A DNA stretch of 64,000 nt from positions 558,001 through 622,000 of the forward strand of contig AP025763.1 in assembly GCA_027943745.1 (NCBI GenBank). Direction: 5' to 3'. Numbering within the stretch: the stretch's first letter is position 1; each line of letters starts with the position of its first letter. Shown here one piece after another: positions 44,292 through 53,692 of the stretch. The position numbers and the translations under genes were made by a program. The stretch comes from Neptuniibacter victor (GTDB lineage Bacteria; Pseudomonadota; Gammaproteobacteria; Pseudomonadales; Balneatricaceae). The notes under the pieces are model-generated. The model had not been told where the DNA came from. It was given only the letters and a program-made list of their open reading frames with translations, and searched no databases.

Positions 44292-46559
44292 ATGTCAAGT
44301 TTTGGTTTACTTACATTAGGTACGCAGAGTTTACAGGCGAACCAGACCGCATTATCAGTCACTGGTCAAAATATCAGTAATGTTAATACTGAGGGATACA
44401 CACGCCAGCGACCAGTGTTCCAAGCACGTGAAGGTCAGGGTGGGGTAACCATTGATGATATCGATCGTGTTGCTGATGCATTTTTGAATCGTCAGATCTG
44501 GGCTGATAGTGCGACTTATAGCAGCTATGATGTGTTTGAAGACTATGCCAATGAACTAGATAATTTGATGGCTTCGGATGTGACTAGCATATCTAAAGCG
44601 ATGGATGATTATTTCGGTGCGTTACAAACGGCAGTAGATGACCCCGTCAGTTTGCCTAATCGTGAGCTGTTCATAGCGCAGTCGGAAGCATTGGTGCAGC
44701 GTTTTAATGATCTTGATGCCAATGTTCGTCGACAAAACGATACTATTAATGGGCGTTTGGAAAGTAACGTCGCTTCAATTAATACGATCGCGCAAAATAT
44801 AGCCCAACTTAATGATGATATTCGTATTGCTAAAGCCGCTGGCAGTATATCAAGCGAACTGTTGGACCAGCGAGATGCCAAGCTAGAAGAGTTATCGACG
44901 CTCATCGGGTTCAATACGATTGAAGATGGAACCACGAATGAAGTCAGTGTTTTTATCGGTAATGGCGAGCCTTTGGTTGTTGGGCAAAGCGCTAATACTC
45001 TTTCTACAATCGTTAGCCCTGCTGATAGTAGTCAGCTTAATCTAGGTATCCAGATTGGTAATACAGTAGGCGATATTACCAATCAAGTATCTGGTGGCCA
45101 TGTTGGCGGAATGCTGGATTACCGAAGTAATACTCTGAACGAAACGTTGGATGAGCTTGGCAGAATTGCATTGGTATTTGCGGATACAATGAATTCACAG
45201 CATGAAAAAGGCATGGATTTGGATGGTAATGCTGGTGGATTAATGTTTACCGATATTAATGCCGCTTCAGCAACCACAAACCGTGTTTTGGCAGAACGGG
45301 ATAATCTATCTTCCTCTAACGGTACCGTGATTATTAATGATGTATCTAAGATAGAAGCAACTGAATATGAGCTGATTTTTAATAGTGATAACTCTTTTAC
45401 GCTTGTTCGGGGCAATGATAATGTGCGTTGGACGCAAGGTGACCTTAATGCGAATGGGCCTGCTCCAACCAATGCCTCAGAAGTAGATCAGGATGGGGAA
45501 TTTTATCTCGATAATACAACAGGGGATCTGACGCTACGTATAGATGGGTTTACCCTTCAGTTAGATTCAAATAGCTCGTTCTCTCAAGGTGATAAGTTCC
45601 TTATCAGACCTACCCGAAATGCTGCTTCAGAAATTGATACGGTTTTAAATAATGCTCGACAGTTAGCACTGGGGTCGCCCTTAGCTACGTCAGAGGACTC
45701 TGGGAACACGGGTACTGGCGTTGTTTCTGTGAGCATTACGGATAAAGACTATGCAGCTCAAGCTGCGGTTGTCGGCGAGTTAACGCCGCCTTTAACGATG
45801 AACTTTCTTTCGCCGTTAGAAGCTACAGGGGCTGTCGCAAATACGGGAACAGCTTCTAATGTGCAAGTGGCTGATTTTTCGGTTACATCCGGTATTACTT
45901 ATCCAGTTACAGTGACTGCTGTTGGTGGCGCTTTTAATGTTACTGACTCTGCTACACCCCCCACTACAGTCACGGGTGTTGGTGCTATCGGTGATGCTCA
46001 GCTTGATTTAACGGCTAGTTTTGGCATTACCATGGATATTGCAGGGGTAGCCAATGGTGATGTTTTTACTATTGATAATGATAGCTCTAGCGATGTTGCC
46101 TATTATCAATTGACTGATGCGCAAGGTGATCGTCAGGTTGGTGCGTTCACTTCAGGTCAATCTATTGCGCTACAGGGATATGAAGTAACGATTAAAAATA
46201 AACCCGATTTGAACGATACATTTACCATAAACCCGAATACGGATGGGGTTTCCGATAATCGTAATGCATTATTAATGTCTGATTTGCAATTTGCGAAGTC
46301 GATTGAAGGTGCATCCTATCAAGATAAGTATGGTCAGACAGTAGAGCGTGTAGGGACTGAAGCCGCCGTTGCTCAGGTCAATGCTCAAGCAGGAAAGGCT
46401 GTGCTTGACTCAAATAAGCAGCAGCGTTCGAGCATAGCGGGAGTTAATTTAGATGAAGAGGCCGCTAAGCTTGTTCAATATCAACAAGCTTACCAAGCGT
46501 CAGCTCAGTTGATTCGTGCGGCTCAAACCATATTTGACACACTGTTGCAGAGTGTTTAA
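44292..46559 (+). CDS. flgK: Hook-filament junction protein FlgK (HAP1), enlarged
   Basis: 755 residues against about 550 in E. coli. Conserved ends are present: ALSVTGQNISNVNTEGYTRQ and the C-terminal VNLDEEAAKLVQYQQAYQAS with FDTLLQSV. The added central part, about residues 470-620, is rich in Thr, Ala, Val and Asp (YPVTVTAVGGAFNVTDSATP) and should form an extra surface domain. GGAG precedes the ATG. FlgN is its chaperone. Confidence 0.95.
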   Translation: MSSFGLLTLGTQSLQANQTALSVTGQNISNVNTEGYTRQRPVFQAREGQGGVTIDDIDRVADAFLNRQIWADSATYSSYDVFEDYANELDNLMASDVTSISKAMDDYFGALQTAVDDPVSLPNRELFIAQSEALVQRFNDLDANVRRQNDTINGRLESNVASINTIAQNIAQLNDDIRIAKAAGSISSELLDQRDAKLEELSTLIGFNTIEDGTTNEVSVFIGNGEPLVVGQSANTLSTIVSPADSSQLNLGIQIGNTVGDITNQVSGGHVGGMLDYRSNTLNETLDELGRIALVFADTMNSQHEKGMDLDGNAGGLMFTDINAASATTNRVLAERDNLSSSNGTVIINDVSKIEATEYELIFNSDNSFTLVRGNDNVRWTQGDLNANGPAPTNASEVDQDGEFYLDNTTGDLTLRIDGFTLQLDSNSSFSQGDKFLIRPTRNAASEIDTVLNNARQLALGSPLATSEDSGNTGTGVVSVSITDKDYAAQAAVVGELTPPLTMNFLSPLEATGAVANTGTASNVQVADFSVTSGITYPVTVTAVGGAFNVTDSATPPTTVTGVGAIGDAQLDLTASFGITMDIAGVANGDVFTIDNDSSSDVAYYQLTDAQGDRQVGAFTSGQSIALQGYEVTIKNKPDLNDTFTINPNTDGVSDNRNALLMSDLQFAKSIEGASYQDKYGQTVERVGTEAAVAQVNAQAGKAVLDSNKQQRSSIAGVNLDEEAAKLVQYQQAYQASAQLIRAAQTIFDTLLQSV

Positions 46560-46570
46560 GGAGATAAATC

Positions 46571-47818
46571 ATGAGAATCTCTACTCAACAGGTTTTTCTA
46601 AGTAATATCGATAATATCAATAAGGGTAGTGCGGATATATTTCGTACTCAGCAACAGTTATCTACGGGTAAGAATGTACTCCAGCCTTCTGATGATCCTT
46701 TAGCGTCTGCGCAAATTCAGAAATTCAAAAAAGAGATTGCAAGAACCGAGCAGTTTTCAGGAAATATTGATGTTGCTGAGCGCCGTTTACGTCTTGAAGA
46801 AAACACAATCGAGCAGATTAATAACCAATCAATACGCCTTAAAGAGCTTACGCTGCAAGGGAAAAACGGTGTATTGAGCGATGGGGATCGAAGTGCGATT
46901 TCTTCGGAAGTCAGTGAAATATTAAAGTCACTTGAAAGCCTTATGAATACTAAAGATGTTCAAGGAGAATATCTATTTTCTGGAAATAAAGGTTTTACGC
47001 AACCTTATACTTATAACAATAGTAATGGTCGTTACGAGTTTAATGGTGATGATGGTCGCCGTTTCCTTCAGGTCGGCCCAGAGAATAAAATTGCATCGAC
47101 TGACTCAGGTTTTGAAATATTTGAGAAAGTAGCAAAAGTACCGGGTTATGTTGAAGCGGACTTGAATCAAACATTACCTATTATTTCTAATATCGATATT
47201 AATAATGGTGATGCTGAAGCTTTCGGCAATTATATGGGAGCAAATGCGCCGTTAACACTTGCTGTTGCTGCGGGTGGTTTATTAACCGTTACTGATAAAG
47301 ATGGACAGTTTGTGACAGCAGAAGATCCTGCTGTGAGTTTAAATGCATATGATTTATCGACCAACCCTAATGCGCCAACGATTAAAATTGCAGGGGTAGA
47401 GTTAGATGTCAGTGCTGCTAATGTTGGTTCGGCAACATTGGATGTATTTGATCAGCACAATATACTAAATACAGCTTTAGATTTGAAAGATGCTTTGAAT
47501 AATGCAGACTTTTCAACAGAGAAAGGAAAAGAGCTATTCAATAAACAATTAGATAATGTGTTGAAGAATTTAGAGGGCATTGAAGAGAAAAATATTGGTT
47601 CACGAGCTGGTATTGGTGGCCGTCTAAATGCGCTGGAGCAACAGGATTTGGTGAATGAGGACTACAAACTATTCACTACAGAAGCATTATCCTCTTTCGA
47701 AGATCTTGATTATAACGAGGCAATTAGTCGTTTCGCATTGCAGGAAACGGCTCTGCAGGCTTCCTATGCAAGCTTCGCTAAAGTTCAGGATTTGAGCTTA
47801 TTTAACTATATTAACTAG
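46571..47818 (+). CDS. flgL: Hook-filament junction protein FlgL (HAP3)
   Basis: 415 residues. The flagellin-like N-terminal (QQLSTGKNVLQPSDDPLASA, RLRLEENTIEQINNQSIRLK) and C-terminal (NALEQQDLVNEDYKLFTTEA, RFALQETALQASYASFAKVQ) coiled regions are intact with a variable middle. It follows flgK by 11 bases and ends at a terminator. Confidence 0.96.
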   Translation: MRISTQQVFLSNIDNINKGSADIFRTQQQLSTGKNVLQPSDDPLASAQIQKFKKEIARTEQFSGNIDVAERRLRLEENTIEQINNQSIRLKELTLQGKNGVLSDGDRSAISSEVSEILKSLESLMNTKDVQGEYLFSGNKGFTQPYTYNNSNGRYEFNGDDGRRFLQVGPENKIASTDSGFEIFEKVAKVPGYVEADLNQTLPIISNIDINNGDAEAFGNYMGANAPLTLAVAAGGLLTVTDKDGQFVTAEDPAVSLNAYDLSTNPNAPTIKIAGVELDVSAANVGSATLDVFDQHNILNTALDLKDALNNADFSTEKGKELFNKQLDNVLKNLEGIEEKNIGSRAGIGGRLNALEQQDLVNEDYKLFTTEALSSFEDLDYNEAISRFALQETALQASYASFAKVQDLSLFNYIN

Positions 47819-47835
47819 TAAAGCCTAGTTTTAAA

Positions 47836-47863
47836 GAAACCAGCCGAAAGGCTGGTTTTTTTT
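47836..47863 (+). terminator. Terminator after flgL
   Basis: Stem AACCAGCC with GGCTGGTT, a GAAA loop and T8. Closes the flagellar cluster. Confidence 0.94.
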
Positions 47864-48128
47864 GCGCTGCAAAAAGTGGTGACTTTTTATGTTATTTATT
47901 GTGCGTGAGAATGTTAGTTTTTGGTGCTTTGCAGCTTAATGTTTTCGGGCTGCTTGGAGTGTTTGGTATTTTTTGTCATTGATAATGGTAGGTTTTGTCA
48001 TTGGCGAATTAGCTTCTTTCAACCATCCTTTAATACAAGTAATGAATATAGCGGCCATTTTTTTTACAGCCGCTACTGCTTCGCGGTAACGCCGGGAAGC
48101 TATAAAAATAATATTGAGGACAAAGGTT
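47864..48128. other. Spacer between the flagellar cluster and the acyl-CoA dehydrogenase gene
   Basis: No gene seen. Two hairpins lie near 48053-48100: GCGGC facing GCCGC, and GCTTC...CGG facing CCG...GAAGC. They are close to the dehydrogenase start and could belong to its leader. Ribosome-binding site GAGGA is at 48116. Confidence 0.5.
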
Positions 48129-49916
48129 ATGCCAGAATACAAAGCACCCCTCCGTGATATGAATTTCGTACTTAACGAAGTGCTAGATGCAGAGAGCCAT
48201 TATCAGAGTCTACCCGGCTGTGAAGAAGCTACACCGGATATGGTGTCAGCAATTATGGAAGAGGGCGCTAAGTTTGCTGAGCGTGTTATCGGGCCATTAA
48301 ATCAAGTAGGAGATCAGCAAGGCTGTACTTGGAATGATGGCGTTGTGACAACTCCTGATGGTTTTAAAGAAGCATATCAGCAGTTTGTTGAAGGTGGCTG
48401 GCCCTCTTTAGCACATGAAGAAGAGTGGGGTGGCCAAGGCTTGCCGGAGTCGATGGGTATCATTATTAACGAGATGGTTGGTACTGCTAACTGGTCTTGG
48501 AGTATGTACCCAGGTTTGAGTCATGGTGCGATGAACACCATCGATGCGCATGGTACAGATGAACAAAAAGAAACTTACCTCACTAAGCTAATATCGGGTG
48601 AGTGGACCGGCACGATGTGTCTGACAGAGCCGCATTGTGGTACCGACTTGGGTATGTTGAGAACTAAGGCTGAGCCTCAAGCAGATGGTAGCTATAAAGT
48701 TTCAGGCACGAAGATTTTCATTTCTGCAGGCGAGCATGATATGGCTGATAATATCATTCATATTGTTTTGGCTCGGTTGCCAGATGCGCCTGAAGGGACC
48801 AAAGGTATCTCGCTATTTATCGTACCTAAACATCTTCCCGAAACACTAGGCCAACCCAATGGCGTAAGTTGTGGCTCGCTAGAACACAAGATGGGTATTC
48901 ATGGTAATTCAACTTGCGTCATGAATTTTGATGGTGCGACCGGTTACCTAATAGGGCAAGCGAATAAAGGTTTAAACTGTATGTTTACCTTTATGAATAC
49001 TGCTCGCCTAGGTACCGCACTACAAGGTTTAGCGCATGCTGAGTGGGGCTTTCAAAATTCACTCACTTATGCAAAAGACCGTTTGCAGATGCGGGCATTA
49101 AATGGCCCAGCATGCCCTGAAAAAGCTGCAGACCCCATTATTGTTCACCCTGAAGTTCGTAAAATGTTGCTGACCCAAAAAGCGTTTGCTGAGGCCGGTC
49201 GTGCAATGATTTATTACTGTGCACAGCTGGTGGATAAAGTGAAACTCACTGAGGGTGAAGAGAAAGCAGAAGCTGATGCTTTGTTGGCTTTCCTCACGCC
49301 TATCGCGAAAGCGTTCTTAACAGAGGTTGGCTTTGAATCTGCCAATCATGGTTTACAGATCTTTGGTGGTCATGGATTTATTGCTGAATGGGGAATGGAG
49401 CAGAACGTTCGTGATAGTCGTATCTCCATGTTGTACGAAGGCACGACCCAGATTCAAGCATTAGACCTGTTGGGCCGCAAAGTCTTGATGACACAAGGGG
49501 AAGCTTTAAAGGGCTTCACAAAAATAATGCACAAGTTCTGTCAGGCCCAATCAGATAATGCGGAAATGCAGGCCTTCACTCAGCCCCTCGTTGATCTGAA
49601 TAAGGAGTGGGGCGAATTAACGATGAACGTCGGTATGAAGGCGATGCAGAATCGAGATGAAGTGGGCGCAGCGTCTGTAGACTATTTGATGTACTCCGGA
49701 TATGTAGTACTAGGTTATTTTTGGGCTCGAATGGCTAAGGTTGCTCAAGAAAAATTAGCCGCTGGTGAAGGTGATGCCGCGTTCTATCAGGCGAAACTGA
49801 CAACAGCAAAATTTTATTTTGAAAGAATTCTACCTAGAACTCGATCATTGGTTGTCACTATGCAGTCGGGTGCAGAGAACTTGATGGCTTTAGATCAGGA
49901 TGATTTCGCTTTTTAA
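48129..49916 (+). CDS. Acyl-CoA dehydrogenase of the large (DmdC-like) type
   Basis: 595 residues; oxidises an acyl-CoA to the 2-enoyl-CoA and hands electrons to ETF. Motifs include MCLTEPHCGTDLGMLRTKAE (flavin contact), KVSGTKIFISAGEHDMAD, HKMGIHGNSTCVMNFDGATG and the C-terminal IFGGHGFIAEWGMEQNVRDS, followed by YEGTTQIQALDLLGRKV. The N-terminal YKAPLRDMNFVLNEVL and overall length are those of the group that includes 3-methylmercaptopropionyl-CoA dehydrogenase DmdC as well as ordinary fatty-acyl enzymes. Substrate cannot be told. ATG 48129 has GAGGA eight bases upstream. Confidence 0.93.
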   Translation: MPEYKAPLRDMNFVLNEVLDAESHYQSLPGCEEATPDMVSAIMEEGAKFAERVIGPLNQVGDQQGCTWNDGVVTTPDGFKEAYQQFVEGGWPSLAHEEEWGGQGLPESMGIIINEMVGTANWSWSMYPGLSHGAMNTIDAHGTDEQKETYLTKLISGEWTGTMCLTEPHCGTDLGMLRTKAEPQADGSYKVSGTKIFISAGEHDMADNIIHIVLARLPDAPEGTKGISLFIVPKHLPETLGQPNGVSCGSLEHKMGIHGNSTCVMNFDGATGYLIGQANKGLNCMFTFMNTARLGTALQGLAHAEWGFQNSLTYAKDRLQMRALNGPACPEKAADPIIVHPEVRKMLLTQKAFAEAGRAMIYYCAQLVDKVKLTEGEEKAEADALLAFLTPIAKAFLTEVGFESANHGLQIFGGHGFIAEWGMEQNVRDSRISMLYEGTTQIQALDLLGRKVLMTQGEALKGFTKIMHKFCQAQSDNAEMQAFTQPLVDLNKEWGELTMNVGMKAMQNRDEVGAASVDYLMYSGYVVLGYFWARMAKVAQEKLAAGEGDAAFYQAKLTTAKFYFERILPRTRSLVVTMQSGAENLMALDQDDFAF

Positions 49917-49942
49917 ATCGGGTTTGACGTGGAGTCGATACA

Positions 49943-50365
49943 ATGAAAAAAGCGCTGAATAACCCGGTGGGCCGGACCTTGTTAAAGGGTCTGCTTAAAC
50001 TAAATGCAAAACGATATAAATTAAAGAATACAAAAGAGGTTTCTGGAATGGCTGATTTAAATGCAATTTTTACACAGATGGAACAGCGTTTTAATCCATC
50101 TGCAGCGGCGGGAACTGATGCCGTTTTTCAGTATGAAATAAGTGATGGCGGTGAATGGTTTGTAACAGTTCAAGATGGTAATTGCGCCGTTGCCGAAGGC
50201 AATAGTGATGATGCTACGGTCACGCTTAAAATGGACAGTGGCACGCTGGAAGAGGTAATGTCGGGAGAGACGGACGGCATGCAAGCGTTTATGACAGGCC
50301 GAATTCAGGCTGATGGCGATATTATGCTTGCAACTAAATTGGCGGTGCTATTTCCTGTTGCTTGA
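49943..50365 (+). CDS. SCP2 sterol-carrier-domain protein
   Basis: 140 residues. An SCP2 lipid-binding domain (FQYEISDGGEWFVTVQDGNC, DDATVTLKMDSGTLEEVMSG, MTGRIQADGDIMLATKLAVL) fills most of the protein. It may carry fatty acyl-CoAs to the neighbouring enzymes. ATG 50048 (MADLNAIFTQMEQ) is the more common start for this family and has AGAGG upstream, but the longer start also has GGAG, so the first 35 residues are uncertain. Confidence 0.85.
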   Translation: MKKALNNPVGRTLLKGLLKLNAKRYKLKNTKEVSGMADLNAIFTQMEQRFNPSAAAGTDAVFQYEISDGGEWFVTVQDGNCAVAEGNSDDATVTLKMDSGTLEEVMSGETDGMQAFMTGRIQADGDIMLATKLAVLFPVA

Positions 50366-50385
50366 GCCTAAAAGCCTCCTAAACT

Positions 50386-50417
50386 AAAAGCATGTGGATG
50401 TTAGTCCACATGCTTTT
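50386..50417 (+). terminator. Terminator after the SCP2 gene
   Basis: A perfect 13-base stem, AAAAGCATGTGGA with TCCACATGCTTTT, and a six-base loop. The stem ends in its own T-run. Confidence 0.9.
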
Positions 50418-50486
50418 CTGATTGTCCCAATGATTGACTAGAACCGAATACGTTCTCTATAACAATAATTATACGAGGAGCCTGCG

Positions 50487-52151
50487 ATGGTGCAGCAGTT
50501 ACCTACCGCGAATATAATACCAGCGGATATAAACCCATACGGTTTTGAAACTATTCCTGATGTTCTTGCTTATACCTGCCAGCAGTTCGGGGCCAAACCC
50601 GCGTTTACCAGTTTTGGTCGTACCCTAGATTATAATGAGCTTGATCGCTTGTCTGCTGCATTTGCGGTTTATCTGCAGAAAGAGACAGGCTTGCAGCCTG
50701 GTGATCGCGTCGCTATACAGCTACCAAATTTGATTCAATATCCAGTTGTCCTATACGGGATATTAAGAGCGGGGCTGGTGGTTGTTAATACTAACCCTCT
50801 TTATACCTCCAAAGAGATGGAGCACCAGTTTTGTGATTCGGGAGCTAAAGCGCTAATTATTCACAAAAGTATGGCGCACAATGCAGAGAAGATTATTGCC
50901 AATACTCAAATTGAGCACTTGTTTGTTACGCAAGTTGGAGATCTGCACGGTTTTGTTAAGCGTAACCTGTTAAATGCTGCGGTTAAGTACCTTAAAAAGA
51001 TGGAACCCAATTTCTATCTGCCAGATGCTATTCCATTGCGTTCCGCACTTTTAAAGTATTTGGGCGAATCTCCTCAGCCGGTGGATATTGATGCGGGAGA
51101 AACGGCTGTACTGCAATACACTGGCGGAACAACAGGCGTTTCAAAAGGAGCGATTCTTACGCACGCTAATTTAATCTCAAACATGCTTCAGGCGGAAAAG
51201 CGTTTGACCGTTCCAGGTGTGGATTGGACCGAAACTGTTATCTCGCCATTACCGCTATATCATATCTATGCATTTACCGTTGCTCAGGTTGTTTCTCTTC
51301 TGGGTGGACATAGTGTTCTTATACCAAACCCCCGTGATATTCCGGGCTTTGTAAAAGAGCTTAGTAAATGGAATATGAGTACCTTTGTCGGCTTAAACAC
51401 TCTGTTCGTTGCGCTATGCAATAATGAGAAATTCCCTACTCTAGATTTCTCTAATCTAAAATTTACAGCGTCCGGAGGGATGGCGTTAAACTTATCCACA
51501 GCAGAGTTGTGGCAGTCTAAAACCGGCTGTGAAGTGATTGAAGGGTATGGTCTAACGGAGACATCACCTGCAGTTTGTTTCAACCCGCCAAGTGACAACC
51601 GTATTGGAACGATTGGATTACCGATGGCGCATACTGATATCAGAGTGATTGGCACTGATGGCGAAGATGTTGCGGTTGGTGAAGCGGGAGAGCTCTGTGT
51701 TAAAGGCCCTCAAGTGATGAAAGGCTATTGGCATCGGGATAAAGAAACCGCGTCCTCATTTACCGATGATGGATACTTCATTACGGGTGATATTGCCACG
51801 GTGGATGAAGAAGGATATTTCCGGATTGTCGATCGTGCAAAAGATATGATTATAGTGTCTGGCTTTAATGTTTACCCGAATGAAGTTGAGGATGTGATTA
51901 CACAGCACCCAGATGTCATTGAATGTGCCGCAATCGGTGTTCCAGATGAAAAGGCTGGGGAAACAGTTAAAGTGTTTGTTGTCAGTAGTAATTCAGCATT
52001 GACGCGTGAAGAAGTAAGAGATTGGTGTAAAGATAAATTAACGCGCTATAAAGTGCCCAAACAAGTTGAATTTGCAGACGACCTGCCTAAATCGAATGTT
52101 GGTAAAGTGCTTAGGCGTATGCTGAAAACCCCAGCATCAGATGCCGCATAA
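50487..52151 (+). CDS. fadD: Long-chain fatty acid--CoA ligase
   Basis: Activates long-chain fatty acids to CoA thioesters at the inner membrane. 554 residues with the AMP-binding motif YTGGTTGVSKGAILTHAN, the fatty-acid/AMP motif DDGYFITGDIATVDEEGYFR, GYGLTETSPAVCFNP and the C-terminal DDLPKSNVGKVLRRML catalytic Lys. Closest to FadD rather than short-chain ligases. AGAAC and GTTCT arms around 50442 form a small palindrome that could be an operator. GAGGAG precedes the ATG. Confidence 0.95.
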   Translation: MVQQLPTANIIPADINPYGFETIPDVLAYTCQQFGAKPAFTSFGRTLDYNELDRLSAAFAVYLQKETGLQPGDRVAIQLPNLIQYPVVLYGILRAGLVVVNTNPLYTSKEMEHQFCDSGAKALIIHKSMAHNAEKIIANTQIEHLFVTQVGDLHGFVKRNLLNAAVKYLKKMEPNFYLPDAIPLRSALLKYLGESPQPVDIDAGETAVLQYTGGTTGVSKGAILTHANLISNMLQAEKRLTVPGVDWTETVISPLPLYHIYAFTVAQVVSLLGGHSVLIPNPRDIPGFVKELSKWNMSTFVGLNTLFVALCNNEKFPTLDFSNLKFTASGGMALNLSTAELWQSKTGCEVIEGYGLTETSPAVCFNPPSDNRIGTIGLPMAHTDIRVIGTDGEDVAVGEAGELCVKGPQVMKGYWHRDKETASSFTDDGYFITGDIATVDEEGYFRIVDRAKDMIIVSGFNVYPNEVEDVITQHPDVIECAAIGVPDEKAGETVKVFVVSSNSALTREEVRDWCKDKLTRYKVPKQVEFADDLPKSNVGKVLRRMLKTPASDAA

Positions 52152-52164
52152 GGGGCGACATTAG

Positions 52165-52749
52165 ATGCCGTTATCTAAGCCGGTACGCCGCAAGGCTCAT
52201 CATTCAAGAACGGTTATTTGTAATGGCTTCTTGAGGGATGACGAGTTGTGGGATATCGAAGCTCGCATGACTGATGTTAAAACCTATGACGTCGAAAACC
52301 CTGAAAGAGGAGGGTATGTTGCAGGTGGTGAGGCGTTTCATGATATTAGCTTACGCGTAACGTTGGATAAGAAGCTGCTTATTCATCAGGTCGAGTCTTC
52401 TATAGATGAAGCGCCTTTTCAAATTTGTGCCCGTATTGAAATGGCTTTTAGAAAACTGGAAGGTACCCGTATCGGACCCGGTTGGCAAAAAGAGGTGAAA
52501 GCCCTGCTAGGGGGCGTGGAAGGCTGTACACATATGAATGAACTACTACCGGTTGTAGCGACGACAGCGATACAAACGTTATGGCCTAGCAGTGCCGTAA
52601 AGGGCGAAGGCAATGTCCTTAAAGAGGGCGCTAAGTTCATGCTGAACAGTTGCCATACCTGGGGGCAAAGTAGTGAGATGGTAAAGGTTTATTTGCCTGA
52701 GCATTTTATTTTTCAAGATAGTAACTCGCATGCTTCTGGGGCGAAATAA
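52165..52749 (+). CDS. DUF2889 family protein
   Basis: 194 residues. DUF2889 features are visible: HHSRTVICNGFLRDDELWDI near the N-terminus, GEAFHDISLRVTLDKKLLIH and EGCTHMNELLPVVATTAIQT. The function is unknown. Members commonly lie near lipid or CoA genes, and here the gene is embedded between fadD (13 bases) and an enoyl-CoA hydratase (nine bases), which suggests a part in acyl-CoA metabolism. No signal peptide or membrane helix seen. Confidence 0.85.
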   Translation: MPLSKPVRRKAHHSRTVICNGFLRDDELWDIEARMTDVKTYDVENPERGGYVAGGEAFHDISLRVTLDKKLLIHQVESSIDEAPFQICARIEMAFRKLEGTRIGPGWQKEVKALLGGVEGCTHMNELLPVVATTAIQTLWPSSAVKGEGNVLKEGAKFMLNSCHTWGQSSEMVKVYLPEHFIFQDSNSHASGAK

Positions 52750-52758
52750 GAGAGTAAT

Positions 52759-53514
52759 ATGACGAATTTAGTATTGGCAGAGCAAAATGGATCTGTTTTA
52801 GAAGTTGTGCTTAATCGCCCTGAGAAAAAAAATTCGCTTACGCTTGCTATGTATCAGCAGGCGACTGATTTCCTGCGTGCGGCGACGGAAGATAAATCTA
52901 TTAATGTCGTGATACTACGTGGCGCTGGCAGTAGCTTCTCTGCGGGTAACGATATTATGGACTTTGTCGCTTCAGCCGATAACCCTGATGCGATACAGAT
53001 TATCATTGATTTTTTACATACGCTTGCGAGCTTTCCTAAGCCTGTTGTTGCTGCGGTGCAAGGGAATGCGGTTGGTATAGGTACAACCATGCTCTTGCAT
53101 TGTGATCTGGTGGTTGCAGGTGAGGATCTTCGTTGTCAGATGCCTTTTATTAAATTGGGTCTGGTTCCAGAAGGTGGATCTACCTTGCTTTTCCCCGCGA
53201 TGTTGGGTCACAGGGTTGCTTTTGAATTAATGGTAGAGGGTGTGCCGTTCGATGCGAATAAAGCGGAAAGGTTAGGTGTTATCAATCAAATAGTTCCGAA
53301 TGAAAATCTGTTGGTGCAAGCTCGAAGCAGAGCTGAAATGTTATCAACATTACCGCAAAACTCAGTCACGACATCTAAACAATTAATGAAAAAAGAGTAC
53401 TTGCAGCAATTGCATCGTGTGATGGATGAAGAGGGAAAACTCTTTTATGAAAGTTTGTTTTCGGCAGAAGCAAAAGAAGCCTTTACTGCATTTCTGCAAG
53501 GGAAAACGAAGTAA
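52759..53514 (+). CDS. Enoyl-CoA hydratase/isomerase
   Basis: 251 residues of the crotonase fold. The oxyanion-hole strand FSAGNDIMDFVASADNPDAI and the segment VAAVQGNAVGIGTTMLLHCD are intact, followed by FIKLGLVPEGGSTLLFPAML with the usual acid residue region. It hydrates or isomerises 2-enoyl-CoAs. Near PaaG/CaiD-like enzymes, but the exact substrate is not clear. Part of the fadD-DUF2889 operon. Confidence 0.92.
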   Translation: MTNLVLAEQNGSVLEVVLNRPEKKNSLTLAMYQQATDFLRAATEDKSINVVILRGAGSSFSAGNDIMDFVASADNPDAIQIIIDFLHTLASFPKPVVAAVQGNAVGIGTTMLLHCDLVVAGEDLRCQMPFIKLGLVPEGGSTLLFPAMLGHRVAFELMVEGVPFDANKAERLGVINQIVPNENLLVQARSRAEMLSTLPQNSVTTSKQLMKKEYLQQLHRVMDEEGKLFYESLFSAEAKEAFTAFLQGKTK

Positions 53515-53590
53515 CTAGTTCTAATTTATCAGTTATTTTCTGAGTGTAGTTACTCACTACTCGCTTTTCTTTATTACCTTCAAACCTATT

Positions 53591-53614
53591 ACCGGCCATT
53601 GGCCGGTCTTTTTA
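53591..53614 (+). terminator. Terminator after the enoyl-CoA hydratase gene
   Basis: Stem ACCGGCC with GGCCGGT, three-base loop and T5. Confidence 0.88.
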
Positions 53615-53692
53615 TATAAGTCTTTACTAAATTAGGCAAATATATATAATCGCTTCTATTTAATCAGTGTTGCAATAGAAGAGGCGCCAAAG

